Source: Candidatus Brocadiaceae bacterium (GTDB lineage: Bacteria; Planctomycetota; Brocadiia; Brocadiales; Brocadiaceae). From it: DNA of 56,626 bases. Both the position numbers and the translations under genes were made by a program. The stretch is taken from NCBI GenBank assembly GCA_015661205.1, contig JACVXV010000008.1, forward strand, positions 1 to 56,626, in the 5' to 3' direction. The stretch's first letter is position 1. Each line of letters opens with the position of its first letter. Positions 7,665-15,721 of this stretch are shown here, piece after piece. The notes below the pieces were generated by a model. That model made no database searches and was not told the DNA's origin. It saw only the letters and a list, made by a program, of their open reading frames with translations.

Positions 7665-8681
7665 TTGGTAGCTGTTGTCCGGCAACGCGCCCTTCGTCAC
7701 TTATTGCTGATGATTCTTGCCCTTCTCATTTTAGTGGCAATAGGAACGACGGGCTATCGACTGTTGGAGGGGATGAAGATAATAGACGCGGTGTACATGA
7801 CCGTTATTACCATCAGTACCGTCGGTTTTGGAGAAATCAAGCCCCTGTCGCCTATCGGGAGGCTGTTTACCATCGGGCTGATTGTTAGCGGCGGTGGTAT
7901 TGCCGCTTATACGTTTAGCAGTACAGCCACTTTTTTATTGTCGGGAGAATGGCGCTCCCATTTGGAACGTAAGAAGAGGATTCGTATGTTGGCGCGACTT
8001 TCAAATCATGTTATCGTTTGCGGATACGGGCGGGTTGGGCGCAACGTCGCCCAGGAGCTTAAGGCGGAAGGATTGCCGTTCGTTGTTATTGACCCCAATC
8101 CGGAAAAAATTGCAGGTATCCAGGAGGATGGTTTTCTGGCATTGCATGGTAACGCCTCTAACGAGCAGCATTTAAAAGATGCTGGGATTGATCGGTCACG
8201 CGGCCTGGTGGCGGCAGCAAATTCCGATGCGGAAAACGTTTTTATCGTTTTGACTGCCCGCAGTATGCGCAAGGATATGCTCATTGTGGCGCGCGCTAAT
8301 TACGAAGAGTCGGAACCGAAATTGATACGGGCAGGGGCGGACCGTTTAATTTTGCCCTATCGTATTGCAGGACACAGAATGGTCACCATGCTGGTGCGTC
8401 CCGACGTCGCCAATTTTCTCGATGAAATCACACACGCAACCGGACTCGAACTGCTCCTGGAGCAGGTGCACCTTAAGCCCACGTCCCCATTGGTGGGAAA
8501 AACGCTGGCGCAAGCGCAATTAAGAGGCAAGCTGGGTATCACCGTGCTTGCTTGCAAACCTTTAGGAGAAAAACCGGACACAAAACCCGGTCCGGACACC
8601 GTCCTGCAGGCCGATGCGCAAATCATCGCCCTTGGAACGCGCAATCAATTGCGTGAATTGGAAAAGCTGGCGGGGCGCTAG
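7665..8681 (+). CDS. two-TM potassium channel with RCK (TrkA-N/TrkA-C) domain
   Basis: A 338-residue ion channel of the MthK/Kch type. TM1 is about residues 12-33. A pore loop with selectivity filter TVGFGE (52-57; Phe replaces the usual Tyr, Glu the usual Asp) follows, then TM2 at about 64-88. A Rossmann RCK domain starts at about 105 with VIVCGYGRVGRNVA, and a TrkA-C type domain lies at about 250-338 (SPLVGKTLAQAQLRGKLGI...). The RCK ring would gate K+ flux in response to a ligand such as Ca2+ or nucleotide. The start is TTG at 7665 with AGG upstream. The filter variants are tolerated in some prokaryotic K+ channels. Monocistronic, downstream of a repeat-containing spacer. Confidence 0.88.
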   Translation: MVAVVRQRALRHLLLMILALLILVAIGTTGYRLLEGMKIIDAVYMTVITISTVGFGEIKPLSPIGRLFTIGLIVSGGGIAAYTFSSTATFLLSGEWRSHLERKKRIRMLARLSNHVIVCGYGRVGRNVAQELKAEGLPFVVIDPNPEKIAGIQEDGFLALHGNASNEQHLKDAGIDRSRGLVAAANSDAENVFIVLTARSMRKDMLIVARANYEESEPKLIRAGADRLILPYRIAGHRMVTMLVRPDVANFLDEITHATGLELLLEQVHLKPTSPLVGKTLAQAQLRGKLGITVLACKPLGEKPDTKPGPDTVLQADAQIIALGTRNQLRELEKLAGR

Positions 8682-8699
8682 GCGCGGTTTTTTTAATAC

Positions 8700-8842
8700 C
8701 GGCGAAACGGTTCACCTTGTTCCCAAGCTCCATATCGGGAACGGGGTTGCAATAAATTTTCTGCTTTGAGTCATATCTGAAAAAAAGAAGCAGGAGCTTC
8801 CGGTACCGGCACATTCCCAAGCTGGAGCTTGGGAACGAGAAA
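8700..8842. repeat. two GTTCCCAAGC-type hairpins
   Basis: Gene-free. The hairpin CCCAAGCTGGAGCTTGGGAA (about 8815-8834) and a degenerate relative (about 8717-8742) belong to an interspersed family also seen near 5940, 15820, 24730, 27525, 41570 and 44630-44757. Confidence 0.6.
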
Positions 8843-8859
8843 ATGCATACGAAACGGCA

Positions 8860-9438
8860 TTACCAGCGTAGTTTTTGTTCGCCGCTGTATTTGTATTTCG
8901 TCCCCCAGGGTAAAAGCTTCAGCGCTTCGACCCGGTCTTCACGCTCCTGTTGTTCCGGGCTGAACAGGGTATTAAATTGCTGTTCGCCCAGCCTCATCCT
9001 TTCCAGATTTTTCTTTGCCTGGAAATCGTCGTCGTCAATCTTCAGCGCCTCTGCATATTGCATGGCAGCGGAGGAGAAATCCATGTCCGATGCAAGCAGG
9101 TTTGCATTGTTATAGATGGCCTTTGCTTTTAGAGCGACGTCGTCAGTGTCCATAGCCTTTCTGTATTCATTGGCAGCCTTTTTCTTGTTTTCCATGAGCG
9201 CGTATAAAATCCCCTTATTGTAGGAAATAATGGGGTCTTCCTTTGAAAAGCTCTGGAATAATCCGTTTGCCATTGAGTTTTCGACGTCCAGGACGGTTGC
9301 CATGGCGTCCTGATACCGCCCCATTTTAATCCTGGCGTCCAGTTGGGCAATCGTGTTGGATTTTTGGTAGAACGTATAGCCATAGAAGATTGAAAAACAG
9401 GCAATTAAAAAAAGAAATAAGGTAAAATATTTTTTCAT
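8860..9438 (-). CDS. membrane-anchored TPR protein of the Bat operon (BatC-like)
   Basis: A 192-residue protein with an N-terminal membrane anchor or signal (YFTLFLFLIACFSIFYGYTF), then helical repeats. TPR-like units are YNKGILYALMENKKKAANEY and YNNANLLASDMDFSSAAMQY. The tail is basic. It is the last gene of a minus-strand string with moxR, DUF58, BatD-like and vWA genes, in which a TPR protein facing the periplasm is usual. That context, more than sequence alone, gives the BatC-like label. Start ATG has GGGGGAGG upstream. Confidence 0.7.
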   Translation of the reverse strand: MKKYFTLFLFLIACFSIFYGYTFYQKSNTIAQLDARIKMGRYQDAMATVLDVENSMANGLFQSFSKEDPIISYNKGILYALMENKKKAANEYRKAMDTDDVALKAKAIYNNANLLASDMDFSSAAMQYAEALKIDDDDFQAKKNLERMRLGEQQFNTLFSPEQQEREDRVEALKLLPWGTKYKYSGEQKLRW

Positions 9439-9502
9439 AGCAATCGACCTCCCCCTTCAAATGTTTGTTAATAATGGTTAAATTATGCCTACGGCGACTT
9501 TT

Positions 9503-9609
9503 TTTAATGAATAACATATAACAAAAAATGAAAAATGTTAATGTGTTGTAAGATGGTTTCTTCTTTTAGTTATTAATTATTCGTTTCTTGTTATATGTTA
9601 TTCATTAAA
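9503..9609. mobile_element. MITE-like palindromic element with 22-bp perfect terminal inverted repeats
   Basis: Arms TTTAATGAATAACATATAAC(AA) at 9503-9524 and their exact reverse complement at 9588-9609 enclose 63 bp of AT-rich sequence with no coding frame. The right arm abuts a GGTGGGCAATGCCCACCCTAC palindrome (9610-9630). It lies in the 188-bp gap between the vWA and TPR genes of the Bat operon and could fold into a long hairpin in the message. Confidence 0.6.
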
Positions 9610-9626
9610 GGTGGGCAATGCCCACC

Positions 9627-10646
9627 CTACGGAATTCGCATCCACATATTTTCAATAAAAACAGCCACAAGGAGCAGAAACAGGCTTGCTATTGTGGGGT
9701 AAATGAAAAGCTCCTTTTTCTTTGAAATGGCGTTTATAACGATCTTGTCCTTTTCAATGGTATCGATCTCATCGTAAAATCGGGCAACCTCATCAAAATT
9801 ATCCGCATGGAAGTATTTTCCCCCGGTGGTTAGAACGGCGGCCTCCAGTTCCTCAATATGCTGCGCTGCAACCTCCGGGTCCACGCCGGTAACGTCCGAC
9901 GCCTTGACGGCCACGACGTAGGCCTTGATTCCCATCCGCCGCAGCAGGCGCAGGGGTCTGTCCGGCGAAATACCGATATTGTATATGCCGTCCGTAAACA
10001 AGATGATGAGCTTGTTTTTTACCATGTCCCTTCTTTCCATTTCCTTAACGAATGAAATGGCATAATCGGTGAGGTGTTGCTTGTTAATACTGTCCCTTAG
10101 CTCTTTGATGGTAAATCTTTTTCCCATCTGTTTTTCAAACAGGGCTGCGATAGAGGTGAAGAGTCCTTCACCGATAGACGTTTGATATCCGGCCTGAGAC
10201 GACTGGATGCGCTCTAAGGATTTTTCGAGCAACTTGGTTTCCATCGTGGGTACGACAATAAGCGCCGCATCCGTGCCGAAAATGGTAATGCTAACGAGAT
10301 CGTTCGGCCTTTTTTTAATAAAGTCCCCGACAATTTTTTTAATCGTTTCAATAGCCGAGCCCGTCATGCTGAACGAGGTGTCGATTGCGAGAGCAATCTC
10401 CCGTCCCCGTAAGGCGGTTTCTTCCGTATAGTAGTTTGTCTGCGGACGGGCGACGGCGATAATGGCAAACAACACTGCTCCAAATAATACCGGCTTAAAC
10501 AGACGAGCAATAACCTTTTTAAACCCCGTTACTTCGTCAACGTGGTAGAGGCTGGAATATCCGACAAACAGACGTCTCTTCCAAAAGCAGTACAAGATGC
10601 CGAAGGGGATGATAAGCAGTAATAGATAAGGGTTTGCAAGTGTCAT
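9627..10646 (-). CDS. von Willebrand factor A domain membrane protein (BatA/BatB-like)
   Basis: A 339-residue aerotolerance-type vWA protein. Two N-terminal helices (YLLLLIIPFGILYCFW and KPVLFGAVLFAIIAVARP) are followed by a vWA domain with a MIDAS metal site: DTSFSM (DxSxS), a Thr in VVPTMETK, and FTDG. One C-terminal helix (YPTIASLFLLLVAVFI) closes the protein. The vWA domain would sit on the periplasmic side between helices and bind partners through a Mg2+/Mn2+ site. It belongs to the MoxR/DUF58/BatD string. Only one vWA Bat protein is present, whereas many operons have two. Its stop overlaps a small palindrome (9610-9630). Confidence 0.88.
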   Translation of the reverse strand: MTLANPYLLLLIIPFGILYCFWKRRLFVGYSSLYHVDEVTGFKKVIARLFKPVLFGAVLFAIIAVARPQTNYYTEETALRGREIALAIDTSFSMTGSAIETIKKIVGDFIKKRPNDLVSITIFGTDAALIVVPTMETKLLEKSLERIQSSQAGYQTSIGEGLFTSIAALFEKQMGKRFTIKELRDSINKQHLTDYAISFVKEMERRDMVKNKLIILFTDGIYNIGISPDRPLRLLRRMGIKAYVVAVKASDVTGVDPEVAAQHIEELEAAVLTTGGKYFHADNFDEVARFYDEIDTIEKDKIVINAISKKKELFIYPTIASLFLLLVAVFIENMWMRIP

Positions 10647-11036
10647 TTTTTTAAAATTGTTTCTAGTTTCGTGTTTCAGGTTTCGGGTTTCGAGTGGCAG
10701 ACTTAGCCCGCTGGTTGTTGTTGCGGGACGCGGAGCGTCTTAATATAACATTCCCACTGTAGCGCGGGGGTTCATCCCCCGATTGGTGTGTATTCCCGGA
10801 CATTGCCGGCTATGAAGGCCGGCGCTACAAGAAATGGCGTTGCCATAGGTGACCTAATTTAACGTATAGGGAATCCAAACGCACGTGTAGTGGCAAGGCG
10901 CGCCTTGCCACTACGCTGTTAAAAACCGCCGAAGGCCTAATTAAAGGTGTAGGAATTTCAAAGCTATCGTAGGGTTACCCTTTAGGGTTGCAACCCTTGG
11001 TGTGCATTCAGGCAGTTGCAAGGCTAAAGCCTTGCC
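10647..11036. repeat. GTAG...CTAC repeat cluster inside the Bat operon
   Basis: Gene-free spacer between the vWA and BatD-like genes. It contains a two-hairpin unit at 10759-10828 (head GTAGCGCGGGGGTT, tail AAGGCCGGCGCTAC). A perfect 28-bp palindrome at 10887-10914 is identical to 5787-5814. A third unit lies at 10968-11040 (GTAGGGTTACCC ... GGCTAAAGCCTTGCCCTAC). Spacer modules TTTAACGTATAGG and CCGAAGGCCTAATT lie between them. Confidence 0.75.
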
Positions 11037-12497
11037 CTACGGGGGCGAACCGGTCAGCCTGATGATTTCTTGGATTTCTTGCATTGCTTTGTCAGCCGAC
11101 TCCTTCTCGATACGTGTCCCAAAGACAAGTCTGTCGAGGCTCTTTAGTGCCGTTTGGATTACGGGCAATGCGTCGCCCTGCAGGCGCGATTGGGTGTCAT
11201 GGATCAGGAAATTGGCCGTAGCGGCTGACTGCGCCGTTTCATTTGAAATCCCCATGATTATGCCGAGATACGACCTCAATGCTTTGCTCACCTCTTGCAG
11301 GTGTTTTGCATCCGCCGTAGCGTCTTCACTGGCGGACGGAAATGATGCAAGGGTGTTTTTCAACCTTGCCAGGGAGGTTTGCGGTGTTTCCTGCGCCTGG
11401 TTTTGCGAGGGTGAAAACCGCCTTGAGGTAGCCCTGAGGGTCATTACGCACAAGAATATGAACAACATTACCCCCGCGCCCATAGGCAAGTATCCGTGCA
11501 GGAAGAGTGACCTCTCTGAATAACACACCGGACCTTTCATTCCCTCCAGGGGGACATCGACTGCCTTAAGAAGGCTGTTTATAATGATGGGTATGGGGCT
11601 TGTCTTTATTTCCTTCGTGTCAAAGGTTTCCATTGACGAGTGCTTGCGGACATTCTGGGCAGGGGTGTCCTGGTAATACAAAACCGTTAAAGCCGGTATC
11701 TCTGGTGTCTTTTTCTTGCCGCCCAGTTCGTATATTGAAAGGGCGTAACTTATCGTTACCCTTTCAATATTTCCCTCCGTTCGCTTCTCAGTGTGTTTTT
11801 TTAAGACTTCAAAAGGGGAAAAATTCTGCTTTTCCAAATTTTCCCATAACAGGTTTACGCCCTTTTCGTGGCGTATGGTAAGGGCGTAGTTGATCCGATC
11901 CCCTATGTTAACAACGTCCCTGTCCACCTTTCCTTCAACGATTATGGGGGTTTTTTTGATGGTAATAGGAGAAGAAGAGGTCTTGCCTTCGGTCTTATCG
12001 ACCTCATTCCGGTAGGTAAGGGCGAAGGAAGGCAGGGTATAAATCCCATCTTTCACCTCTGAAGGCATGGAAAGGGTATAGGTGATTACCTGGTAGTCGT
12101 GCTCGTTGTCAAATATCTGGCGTTCGCCGATAACTATGCCTTCTATCCGGCAGGGGGGGAGGTTGATTTTGTTTATTTCTTCCAGGTTGATCGTTATGCC
12201 CAATTTCCAAATAAGTTGTACCGTAAGGTGCAACGTCTTGCCGGTGATTATCCGGTAGTTGTCAATAAACGTCCAGATTTCAAGCGGCCTGTCCATCAAC
12301 AACGGATTACTGCCGCCGCCCTCGTCCTGTTTCAATTCCGCGGGTTCCGCGAGTGTTGTCCATGGCGACGTACCTTGCGGTTGGTTTGCCTGCGCAGGTT
12401 CCAGGCTTGTTTTTGCCGGTTCCTGGGCATTTGCCGAAACAATGCCTGTGCCTAAAAAAGCTGCAAAAACAATTGTCGTGAAGAACGTGTTTTTCAT
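11037..12497 (-). CDS. BatD-like oxygen-tolerance family membrane protein
   Basis: A 486-residue protein. It has an N-terminal signal (FFTTIVFAAFLGTGIVSANA), then a long beta-rich periplasmic region (about 75-330) with the repeated pattern of BatD (VNIGDRINYALTIRH, PSFALTYRN, EIPALTVLYY). One transmembrane helix follows (GAGVMLFIFLCVMTL, about 343-358), then a cytoplasmic helical tail (about 370-486). Order and neighbours fit: it follows the DUF58 gene with a 4-nt overlap (12494-12497) and precedes the vWA gene. The family is linked to envelope stress or oxygen tolerance in Bacteroidetes and Leptospira, but its biochemical role is unproven. The final codons overlap a GCCTTGCCCTAC repeat end (to 11040), so the native 3' end may have been altered. 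Confidence 0.78.
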   Translation of the reverse strand: MKNTFFTTIVFAAFLGTGIVSANAQEPAKTSLEPAQANQPQGTSPWTTLAEPAELKQDEGGGSNPLLMDRPLEIWTFIDNYRIITGKTLHLTVQLIWKLGITINLEEINKINLPPCRIEGIVIGERQIFDNEHDYQVITYTLSMPSEVKDGIYTLPSFALTYRNEVDKTEGKTSSSPITIKKTPIIVEGKVDRDVVNIGDRINYALTIRHEKGVNLLWENLEKQNFSPFEVLKKHTEKRTEGNIERVTISYALSIYELGGKKKTPEIPALTVLYYQDTPAQNVRKHSSMETFDTKEIKTSPIPIIINSLLKAVDVPLEGMKGPVCYSERSLFLHGYLPMGAGVMLFIFLCVMTLRATSRRFSPSQNQAQETPQTSLARLKNTLASFPSASEDATADAKHLQEVSKALRSYLGIIMGISNETAQSAATANFLIHDTQSRLQGDALPVIQTALKSLDRLVFGTRIEKESADKAMQEIQEIIRLTGSPP

Positions 12498-13399
12498 CGT
12501 CTCCTTCGTACCCCCCTCCTGATACGTCTATCAAAAAACTCGGATATTTTCTTAATCCAAACCTCTTCATCTTCCCCGGTGGATATTGCCAGGTGGTCAA
12601 TAGCCAGTTTTCTTAATAAGGCTATGTAGGGCGCCGGTTTCCCGGCTACCGTTGAAACGGCAACCGATTTTGTCACACCCGTCTCCATATCATGCATGGT
12701 GAGAATCCCCTTCGAGTCTGGAACGTCTCTTTCCACCCTATCGGAGATAATGATAGGAACCACTTCATGCAGGCTGGACAAGGTTTTCAGGGTGCGTTCA
12801 TAATTATAAGGCGCCAGAAAATCCGACATAATAAATATCAGCGCCGGACGCGGCGCGTTTTCGTTTGCAAAGGCAATTGCGCAACGTAAATCCGTGCCTC
12901 TGCCCGATGGCGTTTTGCGCAGGATGTGGCGGAGGCGCGTCAACGCCTCCTTCTCCCCGGCGCCGGGTCTGCTATAGCTTTCTATCCTGTCGGTAAAGGT
13001 GATGAAACCTATTTCGTTACCCGTCTCCGATGCGGCGTGAACCAGAAGGGTAATAACGGCCGTTTGCACGTCTTCTTTGGTAGTAACGAAAGAACCGAAC
13101 TTTTCCGACAGGCTTCTATCAACGAGAAACACAATGGCCACCCGCTTATCGACCAATTTCAAGCGCGTGTGCAGCTTGCCCGTCTTCGCGGTTGCCTTCC
13201 AGTCGATAGATCTGGCGTCGTCCCCCGGCTGGTATTGTCTGAGTTCGTCAAGCTCCAGCCCGTGAGGCGCGTTTAAGTAGCTGGAAAACACCCCGCCAAA
13301 GAGGTTTCCAATCAATCTTTGTAAAGAGAGCCGTATTCTCTTCTTCACCTGAAAATCACCATATCTCAATATTGAATGTACTGGTTTCGAAATTATCAA
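12494..13399 (-). CDS. DUF58 domain protein (vWA-like) of the MoxR/Bat operon
   Basis: A 301-residue DUF58 protein. The signature ELDELRQYQPGDDARSIDWK is at about residues 51-70, and a vWA-like fold follows (VAIVFLVDRSLS, DxSxS-like; IFIMSDF). DUF58 proteins are partners of MoxR AAA+ ATPases and are thought to assist maturation of other proteins, with vWA-type metal binding. The first start (TTG, 13399) lies inside the remnant of a toxin gene in another frame; GTG at 13346-13348 (VKKRIRL...) is a plausible native start giving 284 residues. The 3' end overlaps the BatD-like gene by 4 nt. The normal upstream neighbour moxR is displaced by 2.6 kb. Confidence 0.87.
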   Translation of the reverse strand: MIISKPVHSILRYGDFQVKKRIRLSLQRLIGNLFGGVFSSYLNAPHGLELDELRQYQPGDDARSIDWKATAKTGKLHTRLKLVDKRVAIVFLVDRSLSEKFGSFVTTKEDVQTAVITLLVHAASETGNEIGFITFTDRIESYSRPGAGEKEALTRLRHILRKTPSGRGTDLRCAIAFANENAPRPALIFIMSDFLAPYNYERTLKTLSSLHEVVPIIISDRVERDVPDSKGILTMHDMETGVTKSVAVSTVAGKPAPYIALLRKLAIDHLAISTGEDEEVWIKKISEFFDRRIRRGVRRRR

Positions 13400-13451
13400 C
13401 AGCGAAAAGTGCGATTATTATGTTTGTATCCAGCAGAAATCTACCATTCAT
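13356..13451 (-). pseudogene. truncated PIN-domain (VapC-like) toxin
   Basis: Directly after the antitoxin-like gene, with an 11-nt overlap (ATG at 13449-13451), a 31-codon frame reads MNGRFLLDTNIIIALFA, the start of a PIN ribonuclease with its first catalytic Asp (LLDTN). It then runs into unrelated sequence and a stop at 13356. The remaining 100 or so residues, with the other acidic residues, are missing, so no nuclease activity is expected. The cut lies just upstream of the DUF58 start. Confidence 0.65.
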
Positions 13452-13662
13452 GGATATCTACCTTTTCACAGTTTTCCTCTATAGCATCTGACATTCTTTC
13501 TAAATCATCCTCAGAAATAACTCCTGCAAACGGTAAAAGGCTCTTTCCTTCGACACCCCTCGGAATTAATGCTTTCGCAAAGTTAAGTACACGAAGTTGA
13601 AGATCATAGGGAAGTTTTTCAATCTGGTCTATAAGGTTATCTTTTATTGAAGTATTTGCCAT
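13441..13662 (-). CDS. DUF2281/VapB-type antitoxin-like protein
   Basis: A 73-residue protein with the typical opening of this family (IKDNLIDQIEKLPYDLQLRVLNFAKAL). Its C-terminal toxin-binding segment is ISEDDLERMSDAIEENCEK and it ends IHEW. A good ribosome site (GGAAGGGG) lies 6 nt before ATG 13662. Its usual partner is a PIN-domain toxin encoded immediately downstream; here only the first 17 toxin residues remain, so the antitoxin is effectively an orphan. Confidence 0.72.
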   Translation of the reverse strand: MANTSIKDNLIDQIEKLPYDLQLRVLNFAKALIPRGVEGKSLLPFAGVISEDDLERMSDAIEENCEKVDIHEW

Positions 13663-14115
13663 AATTGTCCCCTTCCTAGCGTATTATCCTTACATTGCGT
13701 TTTCTGAAATGTTTTTATTTTATCAATATTTTTAAGGTATGCAACGGAATTTAATTCTTGTGTGTGATTTTGGATATGTTATTTTTGATTTTTGGACACA
13801 CGTAGGGCAAGGCTTCAGCCTTGCCTCTGGAACGCACGATGGGGGTGCAAACACGCGCATATTCGTGTAAGACCAGCGCGCTGGTTGGCGTGCAGGTAAC
13901 GTCCGCGTGCAAGCGCACGTGTGTTTGCGTAAAACTCAACAGTTTTGCCGGGCGTAAGGCACATCTAAAGGTTTGCCCTATGTGAGGAACAAATTCCCTG
14001 TTCCTGCGCGTCATGACAGTGCCAAACGTTGCGGTTCAATCTACAATACTGAATCGGCAGAAGTTATCATATTGCTGGTTAAAATTTATGGTAAGCGGCG
14101 CCTGCCCTACTTGGC
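13663..14115. repeat. gene-free repeat-bearing spacer
   Basis: It contains GTAGGGCAAGGCTTCAGCCT (from 13802), a GTAG-headed hairpin. Further imperfect palindromes lie at 13840-13930 (CGCGCATATTCGTG, ACCAGCGCGCTGGT, GTGCAAGCGCAC). No frame here looks like a protein family. Confidence 0.4.
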
Positions 14116-14412
14116 TTATTCCCAACGAGGTAAGCTGGATTGCACGCGCTCAATGGTAAGTATTAATGACTGAATATCAATATCAAGCTTTGAAACTCTA
14201 GACGAAACGATAAGTGATTTGTTTTTATTTCTTGCTAATTTTATAAGAAGAGTCCTGTTTTCTCTATATGCGATTCCATCCAATGTAATAGGTAGAATAA
14301 TATAGGTCAAAACCAAATTCTCATGAATAGTGATATCCGCCACAACTTCAAATATACAATTATACTGAGCATTAAGTTCAATCTTATTAGTCATCAGACA
14401 GTTCAGACTCAT
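14116..14412 (-). CDS. hypothetical protein, possible C-terminal half of a split gene
   Basis: A 98-residue frame with no recognised domain. It overlaps the end of the upstream 128-residue frame by 26 nt. Its content (NKIELNAQYNCIFEVVADITIHENLVL...) is beta-rich and looks like a continuation of the upstream extracytoplasmic domain. The pair may be one gene with a single-base frameshift near 14390. No ribosome site is visible before ATG 14412, which fits that view. Confidence 0.4.
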   Translation of the reverse strand: MSLNCLMTNKIELNAQYNCIFEVVADITIHENLVLTYIILPITLDGIAYRENRTLLIKLARNKNKSLIVSSRVSKLDIDIQSLILTIERVQSSLPRWE

Positions 14413-14773
14413 TTTGTTTATAGATAGCTGTTTTTACTGAGTTAAATCCATCTTCGATTTTTTTTGAACCAGGCAAAAACAATTTAGGTAACCCCTGATA
14501 AAGCGTAACTTTGTTTTTCCCAAGGTTTGTAATATTTAATTTTAAGACAAGGGGTATGTTATCCTGATATTCCACAAGCCCAATTTCAATATCTAAAGGA
14601 AACGATGCCTTAAGATTTAAAAGGTTTATTGAATTCGACTCTTTAAAAAGCTTTATTTGATATGTGTTTATTGCTATTAATATCAAACCTCCAAAAACAG
14701 CAATAATTTCTACAAAATATTTAACTTTTTGATGCAACGGCAATTCATGCCATAGAGGACTTTTCTTTATCAT
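14387..14773 (-). CDS. hypothetical single-pass membrane protein
   Basis: A 128-residue protein with one N-terminal helix (VEIIAVFGGLILIAINTYQI, about residues 22-41) followed by a beta-rich domain (LVLKLNITNLGKNKVTLYQG). The orientation suggests an exported domain. No family is recognised. It lies within the accessory insert between moxR and DUF58, and its AT content is visibly higher than that of the Bat genes, consistent with acquisition. Confidence 0.45.
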   Translation of the reverse strand: MIKKSPLWHELPLHQKVKYFVEIIAVFGGLILIAINTYQIKLFKESNSINLLNLKASFPLDIEIGLVEYQDNIPLVLKLNITNLGKNKVTLYQGLPKLFLPGSKKIEDGFNSVKTAIYKQNESELSDD

Positions 14774-14849
14774 GGGGGATTAAAAATCTTTTAAATAACA
14801 CCTGCAAAGGTTGATGTTGGGTTTTTTGCTTGAAAAAAGCCTTCTTGTG

Positions 14850-15024
14850 AAAGATTGATTTTCCTTCCTCAAGAATGTTTTTCAAACTCATTTACGATAT
14901 GTCGTATCTTTTTGGCAGAAATATCCGAACGAATATGATGGTATTTCTTTGATAGTGCATGCAAGTTGCGCTTAAACTATGGTGTATATTCAACTTGAAT
15001 TGCTTCATCGGGGTTATTTGGCAT
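14850..15024 (-). pseudogene. degenerate RelE/YafQ-like toxin
   Basis: Starting at ATG 15022-15024, inside the last codons of the antitoxin-like gene, the frame reads MPNNPDEAIQVEYTP. It then has an in-frame TAG at 14977-14979 and continues FKRNLHALSKKYHHIRSDI. This is the opening of RelE/ParE-superfamily toxins (VEYTPEFKRNLRxLxKKYRxIRSD type). The sequence loses similarity after that. The 4-nt-type gene overlap with the antitoxin is typical of such pairs. It is inactive as it stands. Confidence 0.55.
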
Positions 15025-15219
15025 CAATACCATCCCAAAGCTTAGATATCGGCAGAGTGACGCCAGTTTGTGCTTCTTTCCAACCCTGTTGGAAACTATC
15101 TGCAGATGGCTTTAACGCCACGCTTTCACAGAATAGACGAATAATTTGTACCAGATTAGGCAAGTACTCTTCTGGTATGCCTTGTATTTCACGAACCACT
15201 TGCTTTTTTTAACTGTCAT
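15014..15219 (-). pseudogene. RelB-like antitoxin with a frameshift in a poly-A tract
   Basis: The main frame (GTG 15199 to 15014) reads VVREIQGIPEEYLPNLVQII and ends LWDGIDAK, a small antitoxin type. A better start is ATG 15217-15219, preceded by AGGAG at 9 nt. The two are joined if the run of seven T on the plus strand (15204-15210, A on the coding strand) had eight, giving MTVKKKQVVREIQG. A homopolymer slip, real or technical, is the simplest explanation. The partner toxin downstream is also broken. Confidence 0.55.
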
Positions 15220-15460
15220 TGCACACTTCTCCTGGATTTATTAACAGTACTTATGGGTACATACTACGTCGGAACAACCCGGCCTGGAGGGGCCATAAAG
15301 GAAGATTGGGGATTCTCAAAATTAAGTACGACATCTATAGAATTAACCCAAACCCGTGTCATAGTAAGCGAATCACTATCTTATGTCAAGCCGGAGAAAT
15401 CAATAAAAAATATCTTGAAAATCAGGCATAACGATGATAGCATTCAAAAAAGGATGCCGA

Positions 15461-15721
15461 ATGCCAATAACTAAAGAACTCAACAATATTAAAAAATTGG
15501 AAGCAGTTGGATTTCCGCATGAACAGGCTGAGGCGCTTACGGATATTATAGAACAATCCCACGTTGATAGCCAACAAAGCCTGAAAGAATTTATCCACAA
15601 CGAAAACACCAACCTGGAACTCCGCATTAAGGCTTCACAAGCCGAATTGTTAATAAAATTTTCGGCTATCGTTGTGGGCTTTATCAGTGCAGCTCTCGCA
15701 ATCGCAAAATTATTGTGGTAG
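15461..15721 (+). CDS. small coiled-coil protein with C-terminal membrane helix (DUF1640-like)
   Basis: An 86-residue protein. N-terminal LEAVGFPHEQAEALTDIIEQ is followed by a helical stalk and a C-terminal transmembrane helix (AIVVGFISAALAIAKLLW). This is the layout of the CCDC90/DUF1640 family, in which the helix anchors a trimeric coiled coil in the membrane. The ATG at 15461 is chosen because AAGGA lies 6 nt upstream. It is on the opposite strand to the Bat operon in the accessory insert. Function is unknown. Confidence 0.65.
   Translation: MPITKELNNIKKLEAVGFPHEQAEALTDIIEQSHVDSQQSLKEFIHNENTNLELRIKASQAELLIKFSAIVVGFISAALAIAKLLW

Noticed and set aside
13751-14014. 87-codon minus-strand frame
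   Set aside because: It runs through GTAG-type hairpins and other imperfect palindromes, so the frame is a by-product of repeats.
15253-15474. 73-codon plus-strand frame before the DUF1640-like gene
   Set aside because: No family match by eye and it overlaps the start of a better-supported gene.
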